Source: Mangrovimonas xylaniphaga (lineage in GTDB: Bacteria > Bacteroidota > Bacteroidia > Flavobacteriales > Flavobacteriaceae). Taken from it: a DNA stretch of 64,000 nt. The position numbers were made by a program, and so were the translations under genes. The DNA lies in assembly GCF_001280435.1 (NCBI RefSeq), contig NZ_LBIP01000022.1:62001-126000 (forward strand), written 5' to 3'. How positions within the stretch are numbered: the first letter of the stretch is position 1; every line of letters starts with the position of its first letter. Shown one piece after another: positions 37,214 to 45,133 of this stretch. The notes under the pieces were generated by a model. That model had not been told where the DNA came from. It was given only the letters and a program-made list of their open reading frames with translations, and did no database searches.

Positions 37214-38271
37214 AATACGTTGTTTAGCAATTCAATATAAATCTTAATTCCTTCTTCAATTTCGTGCAGATAAATAAATTCATCGGCAGAATGCGAGCGC
37301 GTACTGTCTCCAGGTCCCAATTTTAAGGACGGGCAAGACAGCACAGCTTGGTCAGACAGCGTAGGTGACCCATAGGTTTCCCTTCCCAAAGCGATTCCAG
37401 CTTTCACCAAAGGATGCTCCACTGGAATGGAAGAGGAATTCAATCGTAAACTTCTCGGAACAATGCTATCGCATGGTGCTTCCTTCATCAAAATATCTGC
37501 AACTTCTTGATTGGTGTATTGGTCATTCACCCTCACATCCACCACTAAATCCACATTCGCAGGAATGGCATTGTGTTGTTTCCCTCCATTAATTTGAGAG
37601 ACAGTTAATTTCACCTCTCCTAAAGTTTCGGAAACTTTTTCAAATTGAAACTTTTGGAACCACTCCAATACCTTAATGGTATTGTATATAGCGTTATCGT
37701 TATTAGGGTGCGCCGCATGACTTGGAGTCCCCTTTACTACGGCATCAAATACCACCAAACCCTTTTCTGCAATAGCTAAATTCATAAGTGTTGGTTCTCC
37801 TACAATTGCAACATCCACCTCCGGAATGATCTCCAGCATACTATTCAAACCATTAGGTCCACTACTTTCTTCTTCCGCAGAAGCCACAATCACCAAGTTA
37901 TATTTTAAATCTTCTTTGGCATAGAAATATGTAAAGGTTGCCAAAAGTGACACCAAACAACCTCCAGCATCATTGCTTCCCAAACCGAAAAGCTTCCCAT
38001 CCTCCACAATGGCTTCAAAAGGATTTTTGGTATAGCCGTTATTAGGTTTTACGGTATCGTGATGGGAATTAAGCAATAAGGTTGGTTTGCTCTCATCAAA
38101 ATATTTATTGATAGACCATACGTTGTTGTTATATCGTCTATAAGGAATATCATGCCCTTTGAACCAATTCTCTATATGCGCTGCCGTTTGGTCCTCTTCC
38201 GAAGAAAAAGAAGGCATGGCAATGAGCTGTTTCAACAAATTTATGGCATGCTGTGTCAGTTCTTGAATCAT
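37210..38271 (-). CDS. argE: M20 deacylase (acetylornithine/N-acyl-citrulline deacylase)
   Basis: 353 aa zinc peptidase-family amidohydrolase. Metal and catalytic residues are visible in LLNSHHDTV, GSNDAGGCLVS, SAEEESSGPNG (catalytic Glu pair), VGEPT and the late LGPGDSTRSHSADEF. Because the carbamoyltransferase in this operon is the N-acylornithine type, the physiological substrate is probably N-acetyl- or N-succinyl-citrulline rather than acetylornithine. It overlaps argB and argH by 4 bp on each side. No argJ is present, so the acyl group is not recycled. Confidence 0.88.
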   Translation of the reverse strand: MIQELTQHAINLLKQLIAMPSFSSEEDQTAAHIENWFKGHDIPYRRYNNNVWSINKYFDESKPTLLLNSHHDTVKPNNGYTKNPFEAIVEDGKLFGLGSNDAGGCLVSLLATFTYFYAKEDLKYNLVIVASAEEESSGPNGLNSMLEIIPEVDVAIVGEPTLMNLAIAEKGLVVFDAVVKGTPSHAAHPNNDNAIYNTIKVLEWFQKFQFEKVSETLGEVKLTVSQINGGKQHNAIPANVDLVVDVRVNDQYTNQEVADILMKEAPCDSIVPRSLRLNSSSIPVEHPLVKAGIALGRETYGSPTLSDQAVLSCPSLKLGPGDSTRSHSADEFIYLHEIEEGIKIYIELLNNVL

Positions 38272-39044
38272 TTGGTAATTGTTGTAAATTTTGTGGTAGG
38301 TTGGGTTAACATGTTTGGTTTACCAATGCAAACCTTGGTTACATTCTTGTTAATTGCATGAAAACAATTATTTAATTTAGGTAGCATTCCATCGGCAATA
38401 ATCCCTTCGGAAAGCAAGTTTTGATAAATTGGTTCGGTGATGGTTTCAATTACAGAATCCTCATCATTCACATCACGCAGCACGCCATTTTTTTCAAAAC
38501 AGTAATACAGTTCTACATTGTACTTTTCAGCAAAGCCTATGGCCAATTCCGAAGCAATAGTATCGGCATTGGTGTTGAGTAAATTCCCCTTCGCGTCATG
38601 AGTAATGGCACAAAATATTGAAGCGATATCTTGACCCATCAACAACTCCAAAATTTCAGTATTTACGATTTCAACATCGCCTACAAATCCGTAGTCGATA
38701 TCTTTTACAGGACGTTTTACAGACACAATAGTATTTCCATCAGCACCTGTAAAACCAATGGCATTACATTGAAGTGCCTGTAGTTTTGCAACAATATTTT
38801 TATTGATTTTCCCTCCGTATACCATCGTAATGATGTCCAATGTTTCAGCATCCGTAATACGTCTGCCTTGCACCATTTTCACTTCCACCTCCATCTTTTG
38901 AGCCAATTGGGAAGCTAATTTCCCACCGCCATGAACCAATAATTTTGGTGACTCCATAACTGAAAATTGCTCTAAAAATGTATCTAAAGCCTTAGAATCG
39001 TCTATAATGTTCCCTCCTATTTTTACAATTTTAAGCGTTTTCAT
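38268..39044 (-). CDS. argB: N-acylglutamate kinase
   Basis: 258 aa amino acid kinase. VKIGGNIID at the N-terminus, LVHGGGKLAS (residues ~36-45), the Arg in QGRRITDAETL, and the nucleotide-binding C-terminal half are typical of N-acetylglutamate kinase. It lacks the N-terminal helix of arginine-inhibited hexameric enzymes, so end-product inhibition may be weak. It shares one base with the argF-like stop and overlaps argE by 4 bp. Whether it acts on acetyl- or succinyl-glutamate is not evident. Confidence 0.92.
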   Translation of the reverse strand: MKTLKIVKIGGNIIDDSKALDTFLEQFSVMESPKLLVHGGGKLASQLAQKMEVEVKMVQGRRITDAETLDIITMVYGGKINKNIVAKLQALQCNAIGFTGADGNTIVSVKRPVKDIDYGFVGDVEIVNTEILELLMGQDIASIFCAITHDAKGNLLNTNADTIASELAIGFAEKYNVELYYCFEKNGVLRDVNDEDSVIETITEPIYQNLLSEGIIADGMLPKLNNCFHAINKNVTKVCIGKPNMLTQPTTKFTTITK

Positions 39045-39982
39045 TATTTCAGGTTTTCTAAAATTTGCTTCAATACTATCTGTGCGGCAAAAGTTCTGTT
39101 ATTGGCCTGCTGCATCACGATGGATTGACCACCATCCAAAACTGCATCTTCAACCACCATATTTCTACGTACAGGTAGACAGTGCATAAACTTGGCCTTA
39201 CCAAGTTTTTCTGCAGTCATCATCCAATTAGGGTCTGTATTTAGCACTTTCCCGTAGTCATTAAAATTGCTCCAGTTTTTTACATATACAAAATCGGCAT
39301 CGGCTAAGGCTTCTTCCTGATTATAGATAATTGGCACATCTTTAGTAATGTTGGGATCCAATTCATAACCTTCTGGATGCGTGATTTGAAAATCAACATC
39401 CATTCGCTGCATCATAGATGCAAATGAATTGGCCACCGCTTGAGGCAATGCCTTAGGGTGCGGCCCCCAGGATAAAACCACCTTGGGACGTTTTGTTTCT
39501 GTAAATTCCGAAATAGTCACGGCATCGGCCAAAGCCTGCAAGGGATGTGCCGTGGCGCTCTCCATATTGACAATTGGCACCGTGGCATATTTTTCAAAAC
39601 TTTTTAAGATATACTCCGACTGATCCTTGGCTTTATTGGTCAGACTTGGAAATGCTCTCACGGCAATGATATCAGCGTATTGTGAAATCACTTGTGCCGC
39701 TTCCTTAACATGCTCTGAAGTATTGGCATCCATTACCGTTCCGTCCTCAAACTCCAACTGCCAAGCCTCATTAACATTAAGTGACATCACTTCCATTCCC
39801 AAATTCCTAGCCGCTTTTTCTGTACTTAAACGCGTTCGCAAACTTGCATTAAAAAAGAGCATCACCAAGGTCTTGTGCTTTCCCAAACCATGATATTCGA
39901 AAGGTGTCATTTTCAACAAAATGGTTTCTCTTATCAAACTATCAAGATCAGTAATATCGCTTATGTCGGTATACTTTTTCAT
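39044..39982 (-). CDS. N-acetyl/succinyl-L-ornithine carbamoyltransferase
   Basis: 312 aa transcarbamylase with the carbamoyl phosphate motif SLRTR (residues ~47-51), HPLQALADA and the HCLPVRRN block. The sequence follows the Bacteroides N-succinylornithine carbamoyltransferase over its length rather than ordinary ArgF (no DxxxSMG). In the loop that discriminates the acyl group (proline in the B. fragilis enzyme, glutamate in the Xanthomonas N-acetylornithine enzyme) this protein has Ser89 in ANTSEHVKE. That favours succinyl- over acetyl-ornithine but does not prove it. It sits between argD and argB, consistent with an acylated route to citrulline. Confidence 0.9.
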   Translation of the reverse strand: MKKYTDISDITDLDSLIRETILLKMTPFEYHGLGKHKTLVMLFFNASLRTRLSTEKAARNLGMEVMSLNVNEAWQLEFEDGTVMDANTSEHVKEAAQVISQYADIIAVRAFPSLTNKAKDQSEYILKSFEKYATVPIVNMESATAHPLQALADAVTISEFTETKRPKVVLSWGPHPKALPQAVANSFASMMQRMDVDFQITHPEGYELDPNITKDVPIIYNQEEALADADFVYVKNWSNFNDYGKVLNTDPNWMMTAEKLGKAKFMHCLPVRRNMVVEDAVLDGGQSIVMQQANNRTFAAQIVLKQILENLK

Positions 39983-41107
39983 CTATAATTCGCTTTTCAA
40001 AGCAGTTAAAAACTGGTCAATATGTTGTTTTTGCACCGTTAGTGGTGGCAAAATCCTGATCAAGTTTGGATTATTGGCACTTCCAGTGAAAATTTTATGT
40101 TTATGAATCAACTGTTTACGCAAATCGGCCACTTTAAAATCGAACTCCAAGCCAAGCATCAAACCTCTTCCTTTGATATTCTTTAGACCTTTTAAAGATT
40201 GTGCCTGTTCAATAAAATAGTCTGAAACTTCCTTTACATTGGCCATCAAATTTTCAGACTCCAATACCTTTAATACTGCCAAAGAAGCCGCGCAAGCTAA
40301 GTGATTTCCACCAAAAGTGGTTCCCAACATTCCGAAAGACGCTTCAAATTTTGGATGGATCAAAATGCCCCCAACAGGGAAACCATTCCCCATTCCTTTC
40401 GCCAATGAAATGACATCCGGAGTTATCCCGTGTTTTTGGAACGCGAAGAAATCGCCTGTTCTTCCATAGCCACTTTGCACCTCATCGGCAATAAAAAGCG
40501 TATTGTATTGTTGACACAAACTTTCAAGTCCTAGGTAAAACTCAGTGGTGCTTTCGTCCAATCCCCCAACACCCTGAATGCATTCAACAATCACAGCACA
40601 GGTTTCATTTTTAGCTAGGATAGCTTCTACAGCTTCCAAATCTCCCAACTCGACAAAATCCACTTGCTGTTGCGCATTTAATGGCGCTACAATTTTAGGA
40701 TTGTCTGTTGCTGCAACCGCTGCCGAAGTTCTTCCGTGGAAGGAATTTCTAAAAGCTAAAATTCGTTCTTTGCCGTTATGGAAAGACGCCAACTTCAAAG
40801 CATTTTCATTAGCCTCTGCCCCTGAATTGCACATGAACAATTGGTAATCTGAACATCCAGACATCCTTGCTAATGTTTCCGCCAAATCCTCCTGTAATGG
40901 ATTTTGAATGGCATTGCTATAAAAGCCCAATTGTGCCACTTGATTTGAAATAGCCGATACGTATTCGGGGTGAGAATGCCCTATGGAAATCACGGCGTGA
41001 CCACCATAGAGATCTAAATATTCGGTGCCGTTGTCATCATATACAAGGACATCTTTCGCCTTAACTGGCGTGATATCAAACAACGGATATACCTTAAACA
41101 AACTCAT
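39983..41107 (-). CDS. argD: Acylornithine aminotransferase
   Basis: 374 aa class III PLP aminotransferase converting N-acylglutamate semialdehyde to N-acylornithine. PLP lysine in ISLAKGMGNGFPVGG, FHGRTSAAVAAT, and ADEVQSGYGRTG are visible. It overlaps proC by 4 bp and directly abuts the carbamoyltransferase ATG. Confidence 0.94.
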   Translation of the reverse strand: MSLFKVYPLFDITPVKAKDVLVYDDNGTEYLDLYGGHAVISIGHSHPEYVSAISNQVAQLGFYSNAIQNPLQEDLAETLARMSGCSDYQLFMCNSGAEANENALKLASFHNGKERILAFRNSFHGRTSAAVAATDNPKIVAPLNAQQQVDFVELGDLEAVEAILAKNETCAVIVECIQGVGGLDESTTEFYLGLESLCQQYNTLFIADEVQSGYGRTGDFFAFQKHGITPDVISLAKGMGNGFPVGGILIHPKFEASFGMLGTTFGGNHLACAASLAVLKVLESENLMANVKEVSDYFIEQAQSLKGLKNIKGRGLMLGLEFDFKVADLRKQLIHKHKIFTGSANNPNLIRILPPLTVQKQHIDQFLTALKSEL

Positions 41108-41904
41108 ATTTGTTCTTTTTTAATATTGTTAATTTTGTTAAATGAGGCGACCATACCTTGAATTAAAGAGGAGCTCAAGCCTTTGTGTTCCATCTCGTTC
41201 AAGCCTTCAATAGTACAACCTCTTGGGGTGGTTACTTTGTCGATTTCTTCCTCTGGATGATGTCCGTTGTTAATCAACAAACTCGCCGCTCCTTCTGAGG
41301 TAAACATGGCCAACTCCTGAGCCTCTTCTGCATCAAATCCTAATTGAATGGCTGCTTGGGTAGTAGCGCGTATCAAACGCATCCAAAAGGCAATTCCACT
41401 GGCACAAACCACGGTGGCCGCCTGCATTTGGGTTTCTGGAATGATCAAAGTATGTCCCAATCTTTTAAAGATGGCTTCGGCCACTTTAATACGCTTGGCA
41501 CCTTGCTCGTTACTACACAAACAGGTCATGGATTTCCCAACAGCAATAGCAGTATTAGGCATGGCTCTAATAATAAATTGATTCTCTCCTACAATAGCTT
41601 CAATCCTAGAAATGGTGTATCCTGTGATGGTTGAAATTAACACATGTTTTTCAGTCAGGTAGGGAGCTACTTCTTTCAAAATTGCTTCCAAATGGGAGGG
41701 TTGCACTGCAAAAATGAGAATATCGGAATTCTTCACTGCCAACACATTGTCGTTGGTGGTGGTAACCCCTTTGTATCCTTCAAATTCTGAAATGGCTTCT
41801 ACATGCCTTCTTGTTAAATACAAAGTTGTAACGGCATTGGTAGTGATTAAACCCTTGGCAATAGATTGCCCTAAATTACCTGATCCAATAACGGCTAATT
41901 TCAT
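41104..41904 (-). CDS. proC: Pyrroline-5-carboxylate reductase
   Basis: 266 aa NAD(P)H enzyme making proline. N-terminal IGSGNLGQSIAKGL, FAVQPSHLE, IIRAMPNTAIAVGKSMT and the C-terminal TSEGAASLLI... VTTPRGCTIEGLNEME identify ProC. Its place inside the arginine operon ties proline and ornithine synthesis from glutamate to one transcript; proA and proB are not here. The 12-bp gap to argC is small. Confidence 0.95.
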   Translation of the reverse strand: MKLAVIGSGNLGQSIAKGLITTNAVTTLYLTRRHVEAISEFEGYKGVTTTNDNVLAVKNSDILIFAVQPSHLEAILKEVAPYLTEKHVLISTITGYTISRIEAIVGENQFIIRAMPNTAIAVGKSMTCLCSNEQGAKRIKVAEAIFKRLGHTLIIPETQMQAATVVCASGIAFWMRLIRATTQAAIQLGFDAEEAQELAMFTSEGAASLLINNGHHPEEEIDKVTTPRGCTIEGLNEMEHKGLSSSLIQGMVASFNKINNIKKEQI

Positions 41905-41916
41905 AGACTTATATGT

Positions 41917-42894
41917 TTAAAAATAATTGGCTTTTAAATTCAATCCTTCGGTCTCAAAAAATCCATGCATCAAATTCATATTCTGAATTGCCTGACCCGA
42001 AGCGCCTTTCAGCAAATTATCAATGACACTTGTTATCAACAACATTCCATCGTGCTTGTGCAAATGCACAAAACAATTATTGGTATTTACTACCTGCTTT
42101 AGGTGCAATGGATTTTGGGATACGAAAGTAAAGGCATCATCCTTATAACAGGCTTCATACAGCTCCTTGGCTTCTTCCAAATCACCATCAAATTTGGTAT
42201 AGGCCGTAGCGAAAATTCCTCTTGAAAAATTCCCTCTGTTAGGCATAAACAAAATATTGGAATCAAAACTGGATTGCAACTGTTTTACCGACTGGTTGAT
42301 TTCCCCCAAATGTTGATGGGTAAAAGGTTTATAATATGAAAAGTTGTTATCTCTCCATGAAAAATGCGTGGTATCGGACAATGAAGTTCCTGCTCCAGTT
42401 GCCCCTGTTACGGCATTTACATGCACATCATCATGCAATTTCCCTGCACTAGCCAAAGGCAATAATGCCAATTGAATAGCGGTAGCAAAACATCCCGGAT
42501 TAGCAATATAATCAGCTTTTCTAATGTCTGCTTTATTTAATTCTGGAAGTCCATACACAAAGGTTTTCCCTTGAAAGGTCTTGTCGGCTTCCAATCTAAA
42601 ATCATTACTTAAATCAATAATCTTTGTATGATCAGCAAACTGATTGTTTTCCAAAAATGCCTTAGAATTCCCATGACCCAAACACAAGAACAACACATCT
42701 ACTTCAGAATTGATAGTGCTTGAAAACTTCAAATCCGTGGTGCCCAACAAATCTTGGTGAACGGCACTAACAGGGTTACCTGCGTTGGATGTACTATAAA
42801 TAAAATCGATTTTGGTTTCCGAATGGTTCAACAGCAATCTTATGAGTTCTCCTGCTGTATACCCTGCGCCACCAATAATTCCGGTTCTAATCAT
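41917..42894 (-). CDS. argC: N-acyl-gamma-glutamyl-phosphate reductase
   Basis: 325 aa semialdehyde dehydrogenase. Rossmann motif GGAGYTAGELIRLL, catalytic Cys in NPGCFATAIQLALLPL (near residue 137) and the His region MPNRGNFSRGI. Reduces the acylglutamyl phosphate from ArgB. Overlaps argG by 4 bp. Confidence 0.95.
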   Translation of the reverse strand: MIRTGIIGGAGYTAGELIRLLLNHSETKIDFIYSTSNAGNPVSAVHQDLLGTTDLKFSSTINSEVDVLFLCLGHGNSKAFLENNQFADHTKIIDLSNDFRLEADKTFQGKTFVYGLPELNKADIRKADYIANPGCFATAIQLALLPLASAGKLHDDVHVNAVTGATGAGTSLSDTTHFSWRDNNFSYYKPFTHQHLGEINQSVKQLQSSFDSNILFMPNRGNFSRGIFATAYTKFDGDLEEAKELYEACYKDDAFTFVSQNPLHLKQVVNTNNCFVHLHKHDGMLLITSVIDNLLKGASGQAIQNMNLMHGFFETEGLNLKANYF

Positions 42895-44078
42895 GATTCT
42901 GAATTTACTTGGTGATAGATTTTGTTCTGGTTACCAAAGATTTTGATAAATCCTTTGGCATCATCTGCAGTCCATCCCTTGTTCATTTCTCCATAGCTTC
43001 CAAACTTGGCATTCATTAAATCATGAGCAGATTCAATACCGTCCAAGGTAAAGTGATATGGTTTCAAACTTACAGTAACATCTCCAGAAACTTGCTCTTG
43101 ACTACTTTCCAAGAAAGCTTCAATGTTTCTCATCACCGGGTCTAAATATTGGCCTTCATGCAAATGCATCCCATAAAAACTTGCCAAATACTCTTTGTGT
43201 TGCAACTGCCATTTGGTCAAAGTGTGCTTTTCCAACAAATGATGCGCCTTAATGGTAATTAAAGCTGCTGCAGCCTCAAAGCCTACACGCCCCTTGATCC
43301 CCACAATGGTATCTCCAACATGAATGTCTCTTCCTATAGCAAAAGGCGCTGCCAAATCATTCAATATTTGAATATTCTTTTCTGGCGTATTTTCTTTTCC
43401 ATTTACAGCAGTCAATTCCCCTTTTGTAAACGTCAAGACTACCTTTTGTTCACCTTCTTTTTGCAATTGTGAAGGATAAGCATGTTCCGGCAATGGCTTG
43501 GCTGAAGTCAAGGTTTCCTCGCCTCCAACACTGGTTCCCCAAAGTCCTTTATTCACCGAATATTTAGCCTTTTCCCAAGACATTTCAATACCATTACTTT
43601 TCAGGTAATCGATTTCTTCCTGTCTTGATAGTTTTTGGTCCCTGATAGGTGTAATGATTTCAATTTCTGGAGCCAATGTTTGGAAGATCATGTCAAAACG
43701 CACTTGGTCATTTCCAGCACCAGTACTTCCATGGGCAATATATTTAGCTCCTATGGATTTGGCATATTCGATAATTTCAATAGCCTGAATAATTCTTTCT
43801 GCACTCACAGAAAGCGGGTAGCTATTGTTTTTTAATACATTTCCAAATACAAGGTATTTTACAACCTTGTTATAAAAGGTGGCAACAGCATCAATATTTT
43901 TATAAGTAGATACTCCCATTTTATAGGCATTGGCTTCAATATGCTCAATTTCCTGTTTTGTAAAACCTCCCGTATTCACACTTACGGCATGCACATCATA
44001 GCCCGCCTTTGATAAACTTACCGCACAGTAGGATGTGTCCAACCCACCGCTGTACGCAATTACTAACTTCTTACTCAT
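42891..44078 (-). CDS. argG: Argininosuccinate synthase
   Basis: 395 aa ATP pyrophosphatase. P-loop AYSGGLDTSY at residues 8-17, AHGSTGAGNDQVRFD and SVNKGLWGTSVGGEE segments mark ArgG. It joins citrulline and aspartate. Second gene of the operon, sharing one base with the GNAT stop. Confidence 0.96.
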   Translation of the reverse strand: MSKKLVIAYSGGLDTSYCAVSLSKAGYDVHAVSVNTGGFTKQEIEHIEANAYKMGVSTYKNIDAVATFYNKVVKYLVFGNVLKNNSYPLSVSAERIIQAIEIIEYAKSIGAKYIAHGSTGAGNDQVRFDMIFQTLAPEIEIITPIRDQKLSRQEEIDYLKSNGIEMSWEKAKYSVNKGLWGTSVGGEETLTSAKPLPEHAYPSQLQKEGEQKVVLTFTKGELTAVNGKENTPEKNIQILNDLAAPFAIGRDIHVGDTIVGIKGRVGFEAAAALITIKAHHLLEKHTLTKWQLQHKEYLASFYGMHLHEGQYLDPVMRNIEAFLESSQEQVSGDVTVSLKPYHFTLDGIESAHDLMNAKFGSYGEMNKGWTADDAKGFIKIFGNQNKIYHQVNSES

Positions 44079-44689
44079 TATTTCTCCTTTTTTAAAAACA
44101 GGTTCTCCTTAATGCTCTTTAACCTTTTATACACCTTTGTTTTGATCTGCTTTTTTTCCTCTACTTGTTTTTTAGGATCATAGAGCATTCCTGTACACAA
44201 GCACATTTTTTGCTCAGTTCGCTGTAAAACATCATAGTTCTTACAGGTTTGGCAACCATTCCAAAAAGTTTGGTCATCTGTTAATTCCGAAAAGGTCACA
44301 GGTTTATACCCGAGTTCACTGTTCATTTTCATGACAGCCAAACCAGTGGTTATACTAAATACTTTTGCGTCTGGGAATTTGGTTCTGGAATGCTCAAAAA
44401 TCTTTGCTTTAATTTTTTTGGCCATCCCCAAACCTCTATAATCTGGGTGGACAATCAAACCGGAATTCGCTACAAATTTACCGTGGCCCCAGGCCTCGAT
44501 ATAGCAAAAACCAACAAATTTATCGCCGTCCAAAGCAATAACGGCATTACCATTTTCCATTTTGGTAATGATATATTCTGGGGTACGTTTAGCAATACCA
44601 GTACCTCTAACTTTTGCTGATTCTGAAATGGTTTCGCATATTAATGGCGCGTAAACCGCATGAGATTTATCTGCTATAACAATCTTCAT
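44078..44689 (-). CDS. GNAT acyltransferase, candidate N-acylglutamate synthase
   Basis: 203 aa. Residues ~5-150 are a GNAT domain with the acetyl-CoA loop YRGLGMAKK (residues ~105-113). The C-terminal part carries a cysteine group CQTCKNYDVLQRTEQKMCLC (Cys-x2-Cys-x11-Cys-x-Cys), which could bind zinc, then a basic tail. As first gene of the arginine operon, with no argA or argJ nearby, it probably acylates glutamate to start the pathway. Residues that would distinguish acetyl- from succinyl-CoA are not evident. An unrelated protein-modifying role is the alternative. Confidence 0.75.
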   Translation of the reverse strand: MKIVIADKSHAVYAPLICETISESAKVRGTGIAKRTPEYIITKMENGNAVIALDGDKFVGFCYIEAWGHGKFVANSGLIVHPDYRGLGMAKKIKAKIFEHSRTKFPDAKVFSITTGLAVMKMNSELGYKPVTFSELTDDQTFWNGCQTCKNYDVLQRTEQKMCLCTGMLYDPKKQVEEKKQIKTKVYKRLKSIKENLFLKKEK

Positions 44690-44712
44690 TGCCTTTCTTT
44701 TTATTAAAAATA

Positions 44713-44814
44713 TTAAATAAATGTTTTGAAAGCGGAATCGGACTCACCTAAAATTCCAAGAATAGGACACACACCCCTACGGGCGGCGGTTAAAAACAAC
44801 ACGTAGCCTAGCAT
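44713..44814 (-). CDS. Small upstream ORF of the arginine operon (33 aa)
   Basis: ATG 44814, TAA 44715-44713, ending 23 nt before the GNAT ATG. The N-terminal ~9 residues are hydrophobic, followed by TAARRGVCPILGILGESDS with an Arg-Arg pair encoded CGT AGG. An in-frame TTG 18 nt upstream is another possible start. No intrinsic terminator follows. It may be a regulatory leader peptide that senses arginine or a pathway metabolite by ribosome stalling; this is inference. Confidence 0.5.
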   Translation of the reverse strand: MLGYVLFLTAARRGVCPILGILGESDSAFKTFI

Positions 44815-44923
44815 TGCTATTGAAAGCAATAATAGAATTTGTAAAGGATGTTATTTGTGCTGTTTTTTTCAATTTAAAAAATAATTAATGAGTGAATACT
44901 TAGTCTATAGAATGAAGAAAATA

Positions 44924-44995
44924 CTAAACACGGCGGGGTTTGCTATAGGGCAAACACCTACCAATCACACCATTATTATTTTTTAATTTTTGCAT
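44924..44995 (-). CDS. Small upstream ORF of the arginine operon (23 aa)
   Basis: ATG 44995, TAG 44926-44924; sequence contains GVIGRCLPYSKPRRV with three Arg codons (AGG, CGC, CGT). A hairpin GTTTGC/GCAAAC (44955-44938) lies inside the ORF. The ATG is only 4 nt after a perfect -7 box, so the ORF would be almost leaderless. Whether it is translated is unknown. Confidence 0.4.
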   Translation of the reverse strand: MQKLKNNNGVIGRCLPYSKPRRV

Positions 44996-44999
44996 GGTC

Positions 45000-45007
45000 C
45001 AAATTTA
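45000..45007 (-). promoter_or_regulatory. -7 promoter box of the arginine operon
   Basis: Minus strand TAAATTTG, exact TAnnTTTG, about 310 nt before the GNAT ATG. A TTG 10 bp upstream is too close for a -33 element. The resulting transcript would have a leader of about 300 nt holding two small ORFs and a hairpin. Confidence 0.45.
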
Positions 45008-45031
45008 AAACATTATTCAATACCGTATTCA

Positions 45032-45085
45032 TTTGCCCCTTAATTTTTAAGAATTATTATGATTTTTTTGATTAAAAGGGGCAAA
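45032..45085 (-). repeat. Long inverted repeat between the gapN-like gene and the arginine leader
   Basis: TTTGCCCCTT (45032-45041) and AAGGGGCAAA (45076-45085) form a perfect 10-bp stem extended by 3 bp after a 2-nt bulge, around an AT-rich loop of about 34 nt. The TTTGCCC core recurs in the hairpin at 44938-44955. It lies upstream of the presumed arginine promoter. Neither strand has a T-tract directly after it, so it is not a standard terminator; it may shape the gapN-like transcript's 3' end or act on DNA. Confidence 0.6.
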
Positions 45086-45094
45086 CATTACGAA

Positions 45095-45126
45095 GATTCC
45101 ATCCCAAAGGGACAGAATCTTTTTTT
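45095..45126. terminator. Hairpin just after the gapN-like stop
   Basis: On the minus strand GATTCTGTCCC / GGGATGGAATC pair over 11 bp with two G-U pairs and a TTT loop, 15 nt after the gapN-like stop. The T-run (seven T) is on the plus-strand side, where the same stem has two mismatches. It may end minus-strand transcription by structure alone, or plus-strand antisense transcription. Confidence 0.45.
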
Positions 45127-45133
45127 CAAAGCA

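Noticed and set aside
44760-44800. GC-richer patch before the arg operon as a transferred insert or IS remnant
   Set aside because: Too short, no terminal repeats or transposase remnant; the composition is explained by the small ORF with GCC/CGT/AGG codons.
45095-45126. Terminator of a plus-strand small RNA
   Set aside because: The T-run is on the plus side, but the stem pairs better on the minus strand (G-U pairs instead of mismatches) and no plus-strand promoter or ncRNA is evident, so I kept it only as an undecided hairpin.
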